NCBI GenBank assembly: GCA_902388495.1
Contig: CABMPP010000001.1
Location: 248,001-312,000 of the forward strand
Reading direction: 5' to 3'
Origin: an uncultured Bacteroides sp.
Lineage (GTDB): Bacteria > Bacteroidota > Bacteroidia > Bacteroidales > Bacteroidaceae
DNA length: 64,000 nucleotides
The notes beneath the pieces were generated by a model. The model worked only from the letters and a program-made list of their open reading frames with translations, made no database searches and was not told the DNA's origin. Position 1 is the stretch's first letter. Every line of letters begins with the position of its first letter. The translations under genes and the position numbers were made by a program. Positions 1 through 8,625 of the stretch are shown piece after piece.

Positions 1-192
1 ACGCGAGAAATTTCTTTCGTTCAGGCTGTCTGGAGCTAATATTACATTCAGCGTGCAGAGGGCACTATCGGGATTTACCTCAATGAGGCTTGCTGCTTCA
101 TTCAGTATTTTGTTGGCAGTAATGTCTTGCTGATTGTGGCATCCGGTGAGAAAGAAGAGGATGGCAATCAGGTAATTCAGCGCATTTTTCAT
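1..192 (-). CDS. Lipoprotein, TPR-like N-terminus (partial)
   Basis: The reading frame begins at the ATG at 192 and runs off the left edge, giving 64 residues. The N-terminus is a lipoprotein signal peptide: a hydrophobic stretch ending in a lipobox with the Cys at residue 18 (LTGC). The following segment, with NPDSAL at residues 40-45, resembles the first helix pair of Bacteroides tetratricopeptide-type regulatory lipoproteins. The rest of the gene is outside the window, so the family assignment is an inference. A good -7 promoter box lies 29 bp upstream of the start. Confidence 0.6.
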   Translation of the reverse strand, partial: MKNALNYLIAILFFLTGCHNQQDITANKILNEAASLIEVNPDSALCTLNVILAPDSLNERNFSR

Positions 193-220
193 GTACAGTT
201 TGAGTTGTTTATTCTTAGTG

Positions 221-228
221 CAAAGTTA
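221..228 (-). promoter_or_regulatory. Bacteroides -7 box for the partial lipoprotein gene
   Basis: On the minus strand this reads TAACTTTG followed by CAC, a full match to the Bacteroides -7 consensus TAnnTTTG. No clear -33 TTTG is seen at the usual distance. It lies 29 bp before the ATG at 192. Confidence 0.45.
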
Positions 229-358
229 AAGTTTTTTTGTTTTTTAGCTGCTTTCTTCTGCGTTTTTCTGTCGTTGAATTACTTTTTTCTTCATTCATAC
301 ACTTTATATCTTTCTTCTTTATCAGATATGAATTTCACAGTTCTTATGTCTTTGTTTC

Positions 359-511
359 CGTTCCCTATGGAGACACTTCCGTTCCCATGTGTGGAAACTG
401 TCGTTCCCATAAGAGGAAACGCTCGTTCCCATTAAAGGAAACTGTCGTTCCCACAAGGAGAAACTGGCGTTCCTGCGCGCGGAAACGCTAGTTTCCTAGT
501 GGTAGGAAACC
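359..511. repeat. Degenerate tandem array, 22-bp period (array A)
   Basis: Seven units begin at 359, 380, 402, 424, 446, 468 and 490; all steps are 22 bp except the first, which is 21. Most units have the form GTTCCC, about seven variable bases, then GGAAAC, so each unit is itself an imperfect dyad. The units are contiguous with no unique spacers. It lies between the end of the division cluster and the promoter of the next minus-strand gene. Confidence 0.8.
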
Positions 512-547
512 GCAACGCATTAGTTATCAGAGAGAAAGTGTATATGA

Positions 548-613
548 AAAGACCGTGTTTCAAGCCTTTTTCCCTTCTGAAAGAAAGGGAGAAAGACGTG
601 AAGCACGGTCTTT
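548..613 (-). terminator. Hairpin terminator of the mraZ-ftsZ-yqeY cluster
   Basis: A 15-bp outer stem pairs 548-562 with 599-613 with one wobble position. A smaller hairpin (CCCTT/AAGGG) sits within the loop. It lies 24 bp beyond the last gene of the cluster, and the minus-strand product ends in a U-rich segment. Confidence 0.6.
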
Positions 614-637
614 ATAACAAGAAAAGCTTGGGGCTGA

Positions 638-1087
638 TTATCCCAACAGTTCTTTTACTTTGGCTGAGATGGCACGGCCTTCGGCAAGTCCGGCAAGTTT
701 CTTGCTGGCTACGCCCATGACTTTGCCCATGTCTTTGCCGCCGGTAGCACCTGTTTCGGCAATGATTTCTTTTAGTGCGGCTTCCAACTCTTCGGGAGTC
801 ATCTGCTTGGGCAGGTAGGCTTCCATTACCTTTACTTGTGCCAGTTCGGCATCTGCCAGGTCTTGGCGGCCTTGTTGTACGTATATCTCGGCTGCATCTT
901 TGCCTTGCTTGGTCAGTTTCTGAACAATCTTCATAGCATCTGCATCGCTCAGTGTATCGTTGGCTCCCGGGGCGGTTTTGGCTTCCAGGAATACTTTCTT
1001 GATATTTCTCAGAGTGTCGAGCGCCACTTTATCTTTGGCTTTCATTGCGGTTTTAATGTCTTCGCTGACTCTTTCAAATAAATCCAT
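638..1087 (-). CDS. GatB/YqeY domain protein
   Basis: This 149-residue protein matches the small, wholly alpha-helical YqeY family, which is related to the C-terminal tRNA-binding part of GatB, the amidotransferase subunit. Typical features are the N-terminal DLFERVSEDIKTAMKAKDK segment, the central DAAEIYVQQGRQDLA helix, and the C-terminal GKDMGKVMG segment near residue 117, as in the GatB tail. No catalytic residues are expected. It is the last gene of the cluster, 41 bp after ftsZ and just before the terminator, so it is probably co-transcribed with ftsZ. Its precise role is unknown; a function in tRNA-dependent amidation is only suggested by homology. Confidence 0.9.
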   Translation of the reverse strand: MDLFERVSEDIKTAMKAKDKVALDTLRNIKKVFLEAKTAPGANDTLSDADAMKIVQKLTKQGKDAAEIYVQQGRQDLADAELAQVKVMEAYLPKQMTPEELEAALKEIIAETGATGGKDMGKVMGVASKKLAGLAEGRAISAKVKELLG

Positions 1088-1128
1088 AAGGCTATTTTGC
1101 TTTTAAGTTATTGTTCAATAAATGGGAT

Positions 1129-2442
1129 TTAGAAGGTGATGACTCCTCCTTCATTGGCTTCACTCTCCTTCGCCGCTTCCGTAGCCAGCATGCTTTCCGT
1201 TTCGGCTTTCACCCGGATGTTGGTCAGGGTACTCTTGTCGCGGGAGTATGTGGGGGAGTTCTCTACCATGCTGATGATGTCGGCATTGTCCAGATCTTCG
1301 GGGTTGAAGATGTAGATGTGGCGACGTCTTGTATGCAGGTGTCTGGTGTTGGCATCCTTGCCGTAGTACACTTCACGACGGTTGCGCTTCTGTTCTTCCT
1401 CTTCCTCCAGTTCGGCAAGGCGCTGTTGCTCTTCGGCGGTGCGCTGGGTGATGCGGTCGTCCATCTCCTTCATGTGGATGTCCTGGATACCGAAGCCGGT
1501 GGCAAGCAAAGTGATCTTTACTTTCTGCTCCAGCTTGTCGTCGATGGCCATACCAAATTTGGTCTCGAAGTCGCGGCTGAAACGGTTCATAAACTCTTTC
1601 ACTTCGTCCATTTCGCTCATCATCAGCTTGTGTTGCGAACTGTAGGAGATGTTGAGCAGTACCTTCTTGGAGTTGAAGATGTCGTTGTTGTTCAGCAACG
1701 GAGAGTGCTGCGCGTTCTTGATGGCTTCGCTCACGCGGTTGTCGCCTTCGCCGTAGCCGGTACTCATGATGGCTACGCCGCCGTCTTTCAGCACCGTCTT
1801 CACGTCGTTGAAGTCGAGGTTTACCTTTCCGTGCAGAGTGATGATTTCGGCAATGCTCTTGGCGGCTACCGAGAGGGTGTCGTCGGCCTTGTCGAAGGCG
1901 TCGTCTACGGAGAGTTCGCTGTATATTTCGCTCAGTTTCTCGTTGTTGATGACCAGCAGGGCGTCTACGTGCTTGCTGATTTCTTCTACACCGTCCAGCG
2001 CCTGGTCTATCTTCTTATCGCCTTCCCAGCGGAAGGGGATGGTGACGATGCCTATGGTGAGGATGTCCATCTCTTTGGCGGTCTTCGCGATGATAGGTGC
2101 GGCTCCGGTACCCGTGCCGCCGCCCATTCCGGCGGTGATGAATACCATCTTGGTGCCGTCGTTCAGCATAGTCTTGATATCTTCGATGCTCTCTTCGGCA
2201 GCCTTACGGGCGCGTGCAGGACGGTTTCCGGCACCGAGCCCTTCTTTGCCGAGTTGCAGCTTTACCGGTACGGGAGAGTCTTTCAGCGCTTGGTTATCTG
2301 TATTGCACAGCACGAACGTAACGTCATGTATGCCTTCCCGGTACATGTGGTTCACGGCATTACCGCCACCACCGCCTACACCGATTACTTTGATAATCTT
2401 CGGCGAATCCGTCGGGAAATCGAATTGTACTATATCGTCCAT
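1129..2442 (-). CDS. ftsZ: Cell division protein FtsZ
   Basis: FtsZ is the tubulin-like GTPase that polymerises into the Z ring at midcell. The protein has the glycine-rich loop GVGGGGGNAV at residues 21-30, the tubulin signature GGGTGTG at 107-113, and the T7 synergy loop NLDFNDV near 208-214 that completes the GTPase site of the next subunit. A charged C-terminal tail of about 100 residues ends in GGVITF and would bind FtsA. I chose the ATG at 2442 (start MDDIVQFDF, 437 residues) because the in-frame extension to 2481 is encoded by an AT-rich intergenic repeat. It follows ftsA with a gap of about 57 bp. Confidence 0.97.
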   Translation of the reverse strand: MDDIVQFDFPTDSPKIIKVIGVGGGGGNAVNHMYREGIHDVTFVLCNTDNQALKDSPVPVKLQLGKEGLGAGNRPARARKAAEESIEDIKTMLNDGTKMVFITAGMGGGTGTGAAPIIAKTAKEMDILTIGIVTIPFRWEGDKKIDQALDGVEEISKHVDALLVINNEKLSEIYSELSVDDAFDKADDTLSVAAKSIAEIITLHGKVNLDFNDVKTVLKDGGVAIMSTGYGEGDNRVSEAIKNAQHSPLLNNNDIFNSKKVLLNISYSSQHKLMMSEMDEVKEFMNRFSRDFETKFGMAIDDKLEQKVKITLLATGFGIQDIHMKEMDDRITQRTAEEQQRLAELEEEEEQKRNRREVYYGKDANTRHLHTRRRHIYIFNPEDLDNADIISMVENSPTYSRDKSTLTNIRVKAETESMLATEAAKESEANEGGVITF

Positions 2443-2450
2443 AGCTTTAT

Positions 2451-2485
2451 TAATTGATAATTGACAATTGGTAATTGACAATTAG
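2451..2485. repeat. AATTGACAATT tandem motif between ftsA and ftsZ
   Basis: The unit TAATTGACAATTG occurs twice in tandem, preceded by a degenerate third copy. It fills most of the short gap upstream of the ftsZ start. AT-rich repeats of this kind are common in Bacteroides intergenic DNA and no function is assigned. Confidence 0.6.
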
Positions 2486-2499
2486 GGTTATACATTTGA

Positions 2500-3933
2500 T
2501 TACTTCATATCGTCGTCCGAGAAGATTTCGTTGGAAATCTTGTTGAAAGTCTTCTCGATCCAGCTGGGTCCTTTTTTCGCTTTCTGCTTTTTAGCTTCTT
2601 TCTCGCGTTGTTCTTTCTCTTTGCGCTCACGGTCCTTGCGCTCCTTCTCTTCCTTCTCGCGTTGCGCTTTGGCGGCACGGGCGGCAGCTTCCTGTTCTTT
2701 CAGTACTTCGTCGTTGCCGAACATGTCAACCGGTTTGGGAGTAGGGGTGCTGACGGGCTGTGCGGGCTTCACTTCTTGCAGGCAGCAGTTCTCTTTGCCC
2801 GCAACAAGCAGACCGAGCAGAGTGTTCTGCCGTCCATCCTTCTTCAGCACATCTGTGTAACCATGCACGGTGGTATGCACAAGCTTCATGGTCTTTACCT
2901 TCTCCATCTTGCTTTGCTTCTGGAAAGCCTTTTCGATATTCTTCAGATTGGCACCACCGCCGGTGAATACAACGCCGGAGAAGAGTTTGTCTTCATAACC
3001 GGAAAGTTGCAGTTGGTTCCATACGTTGGCAAGAATCTCCTCCGCACGTGCTCCTATGATGTTGTTCAGCAAAGCCAGGTCGAACGTCCGTCCGTCTTCC
3101 AGCGTGCATACGGCAGGGGTCTCTGCGTCTTCCTCCTCTTCGTAGAGGGCATCGCCGTATTGCAGTTTCAGCTTTTCGGCATCTTCTTCCTCCATTTGCA
3201 GGGAAGTGATGTCGTGGGTGATGTTGCTGCTACCCAACGGCAGTACACTCAAGTAGCGCAGGATGTTGTTCTTATAAACCAGCACCGTTGTAGTATCGGC
3301 GCCGAAGTCCACCAAGGCACAGCCCGAACGCATCTCGCTTTCCGTCAGTACAACTTTGGCCAGGGCTGTGGGTGCAACGAGCAGATCGTCGGCTATTTCC
3401 ACCTTGGCTTGCTCGAAGCTGTGTTCGAGGTTCTTCTTGAGCGAAGCACGGGCCACGATGTTCAGGAATTGTCCGGTGACCTGCTGGCCGGTAACACCTA
3501 CCGGATCTACTTGCAGGTTATTGTCAATCTTGTATTCTTGTGGGGCGACATCCAAGATACACCAGTCTACCAAAGCTGTGTCGCGATTTTTGTCACAGAT
3601 GGAGTCTATCAATTCCTGCGAGATGATGTCTTCTCCTTCTTCTAGCGTACGGCTTATCGCATTTTTCACTGTGTGTAATGACTGTCCGCCGATGCCTACA
3701 TATACTTTGGCAATGGAGTTGTTCAACTGGCCTTCCAACTTGTTGACGATGGAGGTCAGTGCCTGTGCGGTCTTATCGATATTGTAGATGGCACCCTTGT
3801 GGATAAACGAGGATGCATCTTCGCGTGCATAAGCCAACACCTGGATGCTTCCATCACTGTTCTTCTTTCCTGCGATACCGGAAATCTTAGAAGAACTCAA
3901 CTCGATAGCGGCGATAAAATCTGTTGTTGCCAT
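2500..3933 (-). CDS. ftsA: Cell division protein FtsA
   Basis: FtsA is the actin-like ATPase that tethers FtsZ to the inner membrane. The 477-residue protein opens with the phosphate-1 segment AAIELSSSKISGI. It also has the LVDFGADTTTVLVY phosphate-2 region and VVFTGGGANL in the adenosine-binding region. After the actin fold there is a linker rich in Lys and Glu, then a C-terminal amphipathic segment (PSWIEKTFNKISNEIF) suited to be the membrane-targeting helix. The charged linker makes it longer than the roughly 420-residue E. coli protein. It lies between ftsQ (35 bp upstream) and ftsZ. Confidence 0.95.
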   Translation of the reverse strand: MATTDFIAAIELSSSKISGIAGKKNSDGSIQVLAYAREDASSFIHKGAIYNIDKTAQALTSIVNKLEGQLNNSIAKVYVGIGGQSLHTVKNAISRTLEEGEDIISQELIDSICDKNRDTALVDWCILDVAPQEYKIDNNLQVDPVGVTGQQVTGQFLNIVARASLKKNLEHSFEQAKVEIADDLLVAPTALAKVVLTESEMRSGCALVDFGADTTTVLVYKNNILRYLSVLPLGSSNITHDITSLQMEEEDAEKLKLQYGDALYEEEEDAETPAVCTLEDGRTFDLALLNNIIGARAEEILANVWNQLQLSGYEDKLFSGVVFTGGGANLKNIEKAFQKQSKMEKVKTMKLVHTTVHGYTDVLKKDGRQNTLLGLLVAGKENCCLQEVKPAQPVSTPTPKPVDMFGNDEVLKEQEAAARAAKAQREKEEKERKDRERKEKEQREKEAKKQKAKKGPSWIEKTFNKISNEIFSDDDMK

Positions 3934-3968
3934 ATCTTTCTTTTAATTATGATTTCATTTACAATTTA

Positions 3969-4706
3969 CTACTCCCGTTTCGTACAGATAATCTGATTAC
4001 TAAATTCAACGTTGATGCGGGAGTATTTGTTCCAGCCTACCTGGTTCAAACCTTTTTCGTAGAATACTTTCAGCCGTTTGAGCTTCTTTTCAAAGCCGTC
4101 CAGTTTGCCGAGGTCGATAATGTGGTCGCCAACCCGTGGCACCAGTTCCACCCTCTTGCCGGACAGCACATGAATCTGCTCAATCTGTGCATCCCAGAAC
4201 GGATTGTTCTGCAAAAATACACCAAACTTATATAAATCCCTCATGGCAAACGACTTTTCTACATTTCCGGTCACAACGGGGAGGTGTGCAACGCACTTTG
4301 CATCGGGTGGCATCACCGTTCCTTTGTCGTCCAGATAGTAGTTCTCGCCGTTGGCGCTCATCACCCTCAGGATGGGGATGCGCTGGGCTACTTCGATGTA
4401 GAGTTTGCCGCTGGGCGTCTTGTAGCATTCCACCTGGTCGATGAGCGGATGTTTGGCAAGTTCGCGTTCCAGGGTCTTGGTGCGGATGCGCTCCATGTCT
4501 TTCCCGACAGGGCTGATGCCTTTCTTTTCCAATAGGGTAGCTACTTCCTTTTTCGTAATGAAGCCGGCATATACCGTGTCTTTAATCACTAACTCCACAT
4601 CTTGGCACACCTGGGCGGCCGGCTTCCGGTTGAAGGCGGTGATGGCCACTGCCAGGTAGGCGATGACGAGCAGCAGGACGATAGAAAGTAGAATCCTCTT
4701 AATCAT
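3969..4706 (-). CDS. ftsQ: Cell division protein FtsQ
   Basis: FtsQ is a bitopic inner-membrane protein linking cytoplasmic and periplasmic division proteins. The 245-residue protein has a short cytoplasmic N-terminus and one transmembrane helix at about residues 5-24. A POTRA-like region follows (DTVYAGFITKKEVATLL) and then the FtsQ beta domain with YYLDDKGTVMP. Primary sequence conservation is low in this family, so the call rests on topology plus its position between murC and ftsA. Its start overlaps the murC end by 8 bp, which implies translational coupling. Confidence 0.9.
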   Translation of the reverse strand: MIKRILLSIVLLLVIAYLAVAITAFNRKPAAQVCQDVELVIKDTVYAGFITKKEVATLLEKKGISPVGKDMERIRTKTLERELAKHPLIDQVECYKTPSGKLYIEVAQRIPILRVMSANGENYYLDDKGTVMPPDAKCVAHLPVVTGNVEKSFAMRDLYKFGVFLQNNPFWDAQIEQIHVLSGKRVELVPRVGDHIIDLGKLDGFEKKLKRLKVFYEKGLNQVGWNKYSRINVEFSNQIICTKRE

Positions 4707-6087
4707 GATACTTCTCCGATAATAGTTGGGTTATTTGGGGTACATAGTTATCCAGGTCACCGGCTCCAAGCACTATCAGCACTTCGGTGTGCTTTTGTGC
4801 GAGCAGGTTCAGTACGTCTTCCTTCTTGCAGATACACTTCTCGATGCCCGGGCGGAGCTGGTCGTAAATCAGTTGGCTCGTCACGCCGGGGATGGGCTGT
4901 TCGCGTGCCGGGTAGATTTCTGTCAGGATTACTTCGTCTGCCTGGGAGAGGCTGTCGGCAAAATCACGGTAGAAGTCGCGGGTGCGGGTGTAGAGGTGGG
5001 GTTGGAAGATAGCGGTTATCTTCTTGTCCCGGTACAACTCGCGGATGGACTTCACGCTTTGGGCTATTTCTGCCGGATGGTGGGCGTAGTCGCTGAGGAA
5101 TACAATCTTGTCCGTCTTCAGCTTGAAGTCGAAGCGGCGGTCTACTCCGCGGAAGCTTGCCATGCCTTGTCTGATTTCCTCGTCGGTGGCACCACTGAGG
5201 TGGGCAAGCGCCATGGCGGCTACGCCGTTCTCGATGTTGATGCTGACGGGGACGCCCAACTGAATATCGTTGATACGGGTATCGGGGGCAATGAAGTCGA
5301 TAAAGATCTCACCGTTCCCGATGCGGATGTTCTCGGCATGGAAATCGCCTTCGGTGCGCGAGTAAGTATAGGTCTTGACACCCGGCTGTACGTCGGGTTG
5401 CATTTCCAGTCCCCGATGGATGATAAGGGCGCCGCCGGGCTGGATAAGCGTGGTGTAGTGGCGGAAGCTTTCCAGGTAGGCTTCTTTGGTACCGTAGATG
5501 TCCAGATGGTCGGGGTCGGTAGCTGTGATAACGCTCATCCAGGGAGACAGCCAGTGGAAGGAACGGTCGAACTCGTCTGCTTCGATCACTGTATAAGGGC
5601 TGGTGGGGGAGAGCAACAGGTTGGTGCCGTAATTCTTCGAAATGCCTCCGAGGAAGGCGGTGCAACCTACGTGCGACTGGTGCAACAGGTGGGCAGCCAT
5701 GGTGCTGGTGGTGGTTTTGCCGTGTGTGCCTGCCACGCAGAGGCCCTTGCTGCTACGGGTGATGATGCCCAGTACTTGGGAGCGCTTATGTATCTCGAAA
5801 CCATTTTCACGGAAATAAGTCAGTTCGGCATGTTCCTGGGGAACGGCAGGGGTGTAGATTACCAGGGTGGTGGCTTGGTCCTTGCAGTTCTCGGGGATGA
5901 GGTTGACGTTCTCTTCGTAATGTATTTGTGCACCTTCCGCAATGAGGCGTTCGGTCAGTTCGCTTGGGGTACGGTCGTAGCCGGCTACTGTTTTTCCTTT
6001 GGAGAGGAAGTAGCGTATCAGGGCACTCATACCGATGCCGCCGGCACCGACGAAGTAGACGGATTTGATTGTTTCTAAATCTTTCAT
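4699..6087 (-). CDS. murC: UDP-N-acetylmuramate--L-alanine ligase
   Basis: MurC adds L-alanine to UDP-MurNAc using ATP, the first step of stem peptide synthesis in the cytoplasm. The 462-residue protein has the N-terminal nucleotide-sugar binding loop VGAGGIGMSAL at 13-23 and the Mur ligase ATP-binding loop GTHGKTTTS at 120-128. Further along are the ATDPDHLD and SDYAHHPAE motifs of the central and C-terminal domains. The length is normal for the family. It lies 15 bp downstream of murG and overlaps ftsQ. Confidence 0.97.
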   Translation of the reverse strand: MKDLETIKSVYFVGAGGIGMSALIRYFLSKGKTVAGYDRTPSELTERLIAEGAQIHYEENVNLIPENCKDQATTLVIYTPAVPQEHAELTYFRENGFEIHKRSQVLGIITRSSKGLCVAGTHGKTTTSTMAAHLLHQSHVGCTAFLGGISKNYGTNLLLSPTSPYTVIEADEFDRSFHWLSPWMSVITATDPDHLDIYGTKEAYLESFRHYTTLIQPGGALIIHRGLEMQPDVQPGVKTYTYSRTEGDFHAENIRIGNGEIFIDFIAPDTRINDIQLGVPVSINIENGVAAMALAHLSGATDEEIRQGMASFRGVDRRFDFKLKTDKIVFLSDYAHHPAEIAQSVKSIRELYRDKKITAIFQPHLYTRTRDFYRDFADSLSQADEVILTEIYPAREQPIPGVTSQLIYDQLRPGIEKCICKKEDVLNLLAQKHTEVLIVLGAGDLDNYVPQITQLLSEKYHD

Positions 6088-6102
6088 CTTCTATATTGGG
6101 TT

Positions 6103-7245
6103 CTATTCCTTTATCAGTTTCAATACTTCTTTTGCTATAATCGTCGCCGAGTCGGGCAATGCCAACTTGGCAATGTTCTCGCTCAGGCTTTTCAGCTTTT
6201 CGGCATTGGAGATTGTTTCCAGGGCTGCAGGCAGCAGCTTCTCCTTGGCTTCCACGTCTTTCACGTAGATGGCGGCATCCTTGTTCACCAGTGCCAGGGC
6301 ATTCTTGGTCTGATGGTCCTCGGCCACGTTGGGCGAAGGCACCAGGATGACCGGTTTATGCAGCAGGCAAAACTCCGAGATGGAACCGGCTCCTGCGCGC
6401 GAGATGACCAAGTCGGCGGCTGCGTATGCGCTTGCCATGTCCTTGATGAAATCCGTAACGTACAGATTCGGAATGGCATTGATATGCGGATGGCGCACGG
6501 CTTCTCCCGTGGCGGCAGTGATGGCTTCCCTTATCTGCTCGATGTATATCTTTCCCGTCTGCCAGATGAACTGTATGTTCGGGTTGGTACGGATGGTCTC
6601 CAATCCTTCGGTCAGGGTTTGGTTGATGGTGCGTGCTCCGAGGCTTCCGCCCAGTATGAGGATGGTTTTCTTCTCCGGATTCAGCCCGAAGAACTTCACA
6701 GCTTCCTCGTGCGGGGTGGAGTGGGCGAGCAGATTCTGGCGTACCGGATTACCGGTCATGATAATCTTCTCGGCCGGGAAGAACTTCTCCATACCTTCGT
6801 AAGCCACACAAATTTTGCTGGCTTTTTGTGCCAGGAGCTTGTTGGTGACGCCGGCGTATGAGTTCTGCTCTTGTATCAGCGTGGGGATGCCCATCATTCC
6901 TGCCGTCTTCAGTGTGGGGCCGCTGGCATAGCCGCCCACGCCTACCGCTACTTGCGGACGAAACTCTTTGATGATGCTGCGCGCTTTCCACTGGCTGCGT
7001 GCCAATTTTACCAGTACGGCTACGTTCTTCCACAAATGCTTGCGGTCGAAGCCGGCAATGGGCAGGCCGATGATTCTATATCCGGCATCGGGCACACGTT
7101 GCATTTCCATTCTTCCTTCGGCGCCTACGAAGAGGATTTCGGCATCGGGGCATAGCTCCTTTATGGCGTTGGCGATGGAGACTGCCGGGAAGATATGTCC
7201 GCCGGTTCCTCCGCCGCTGATGATTATGCGTGGGTTACTGTTCAT
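6103..7245 (-). CDS. murG: UDP-GlcNAc:lipid I N-acetylglucosaminyltransferase
   Basis: MurG transfers GlcNAc from UDP-GlcNAc to lipid I, making lipid II on the inner face of the membrane. The 380-residue GT-B fold protein carries the GGGTGGHIFPA loop at residues 11-21, a second glycine-rich loop (LGGSLGARTINQ), and the UDP-binding SRAGAGSISEF region followed by PSPNVAEDHQ. No transmembrane segment is present, as expected for a peripheral enzyme. It sits between ftsW (38 bp upstream) and murC. Confidence 0.97.
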   Translation of the reverse strand: MNSNPRIIISGGGTGGHIFPAVSIANAIKELCPDAEILFVGAEGRMEMQRVPDAGYRIIGLPIAGFDRKHLWKNVAVLVKLARSQWKARSIIKEFRPQVAVGVGGYASGPTLKTAGMMGIPTLIQEQNSYAGVTNKLLAQKASKICVAYEGMEKFFPAEKIIMTGNPVRQNLLAHSTPHEEAVKFFGLNPEKKTILILGGSLGARTINQTLTEGLETIRTNPNIQFIWQTGKIYIEQIREAITAATGEAVRHPHINAIPNLYVTDFIKDMASAYAAADLVISRAGAGSISEFCLLHKPVILVPSPNVAEDHQTKNALALVNKDAAIYVKDVEAKEKLLPAALETISNAEKLKSLSENIAKLALPDSATIIAKEVLKLIKE

Positions 7246-7283
7246 TTCTATCTGTTTATACTAACGTTCTGTTCTTTTCTTTT

Positions 7284-8600
7284 CTACTCAAACTCTGCAT
7301 CACTGTTCAATACCTTTGCCGTCGGCTCGGCTGCAGTCTGGGCTTCGCTGTTGGCAGGCAGTTCCGGATGTTCCGGGTCTGCCGCATCTACCAGCATCGG
7401 TATTTGGGCATCGTGCATCTTCTGTTCCTCCAGCTTGGCTGTATATCGGCTTACGCTTAATATCATGCCGATGTAGGCACAGTTGATGAACGTGGATGTT
7501 CCTCCTTTACTGATAAGCGGTAGCGGTTGTCCTGTGACGGGCGCCAATCCTACGGCTACCATCATGTTGAACAGCGCTTGTGTGACGAGCAGCAGGGCTA
7601 TTCCTATAATGAGGAAAGCAGGGAAAGTGCGGTCGCACTTCTTGGCTATACGCCCTACGCGTACCAACAGGCAGACGTAGAGGAATACAACAACGATTCC
7701 GCCCACCAGTCCCAGTTCTTCGATGATGATGGCGTAGATGAAGTCGGAAAAAGCCTGGCTCAGGAAGTCGCGTTGCACGGAGTTTCCGGGGCCTTTGCCT
7801 ATGACGTTACTGGTGGCTACGGCGATGCGCGCATGTGCCACCTGTCCGTCTCCGTCTGTATCGAACTTGGCGGCAGGCACTTCTTCTTTGTTGGTAAAGT
7901 CTGCAATTCGTGCCTTGACCGTTGTAAAGCGGTGTCCCATCGGAATCTTTTCGAGCGTTTTGTCCGGCGTGGCCAGCAGGAAGGTGACAAATACTGCACC
8001 GACTGCCATGATTCCTCCTCCCAATATCAATAGTTTCTTGAGAGAAATGCGTCCGATGAACATCATCAGGTAGACTGTGCCGAAAAGCAGCATTCCCGTC
8101 GAATAGTTCTCCGGCAGGATAAGGGCGCAGACGATGCAGGTGATAATCATGATGCGCTTGAAGGCCTTCGGGCTTGCCCCGTCTTCATCCTGCCCCTTCG
8201 AGAGGATAAAGGCGGTGACGATGATGACTGCCATTTTCGCTATCTCGGATGGTTGGAACTGTATGCCCATGAACGTCATCCAGCGGGCGGCACCATTCAC
8301 GCGGTCGCCGGTGACGAAGCCCATCAGCATGACGAAGGCAAGCAACCCGATGGAAATGGGCAGCAGGAATACCGGAAACACCTGAAACCATTTATAAGGT
8401 ATGTTGTGCACCAGTACCACGATGATAGCACCCACTATCAGCAGGATGCTGTGCTGTGTAATCGGTCCCCAGTGGTCGCCGCTTTTATAAGTCAGCGTAC
8501 TGGCAGCACTGAACACTTCCGTGATGGAGATGAGACAGAGGACCAGGAAGATGATCCAGATAACCTTGTCTCCTTTGAATATGCTCTTTAGTAAATCCAA
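7284..8600 (-). CDS. ftsW: Peptidoglycan glycosyltransferase FtsW
   Basis: FtsW is the SEDS-family lipid II polymerase of the division septum, partnered with the transpeptidase FtsI. The 438-residue sequence is a multi-pass membrane protein with about ten hydrophobic helices. It has the SEDS signatures FQPSEIAKMA and GLAPVTGQPLPLISKGGTS near the end. A periplasmic loop rich in charged residues (KARIADFTNKEEVPAAK) lies in the middle. The last 60 or so residues are hydrophilic and acidic. The gene lies 25 bp after murD. Confidence 0.96.
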   Translation of the reverse strand: MDLLKSIFKGDKVIWIIFLVLCLISITEVFSAASTLTYKSGDHWGPITQHSILLIVGAIIVVLVHNIPYKWFQVFPVFLLPISIGLLAFVMLMGFVTGDRVNGAARWMTFMGIQFQPSEIAKMAVIIVTAFILSKGQDEDGASPKAFKRIMIITCIVCALILPENYSTGMLLFGTVYLMMFIGRISLKKLLILGGGIMAVGAVFVTFLLATPDKTLEKIPMGHRFTTVKARIADFTNKEEVPAAKFDTDGDGQVAHARIAVATSNVIGKGPGNSVQRDFLSQAFSDFIYAIIIEELGLVGGIVVVFLYVCLLVRVGRIAKKCDRTFPAFLIIGIALLLVTQALFNMMVAVGLAPVTGQPLPLISKGGTSTFINCAYIGMILSVSRYTAKLEEQKMHDAQIPMLVDAADPEHPELPANSEAQTAAEPTAKVLNSDAEFE

Positions 8601-8625
8601 TGCTTCGCAAATTAAAAGTTAATAA

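Larger units (their letters stand above)
193..637. other. Intergenic region with 22-bp repeat array and terminator
   Basis: There is no credible gene here. The stretch holds a -7 promoter box for the partial lipoprotein gene on the left, a seven-unit degenerate 22-bp tandem array at 359-511, and the terminator hairpin of the division cluster at 548-613. The small open frames across the array are products of its repetitive composition. Confidence 0.7.

Noticed and set aside
359..511. CRISPR array
   Set aside because: The units are contiguous 22-bp repeats with no unique spacers and no cas genes are in the window. The same applies to the other 22-bp arrays.
1111..2457. Long antisense open frame across ftsZ (448 codons)
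   Set aside because: It is a codon-bias shadow of ftsZ, with no family resemblance and no start signals. The same holds for the long antisense frames over murC (4726-6078) and the acyl-CoA synthetase (61822-63471).
2451..2485. AATTGACAATT repeat as a regulatory site of ftsZ
   Set aside because: Such AT-rich repeats are widespread in Bacteroides spacers and this one has no promoter-like feature, so it is listed only as a repeat.
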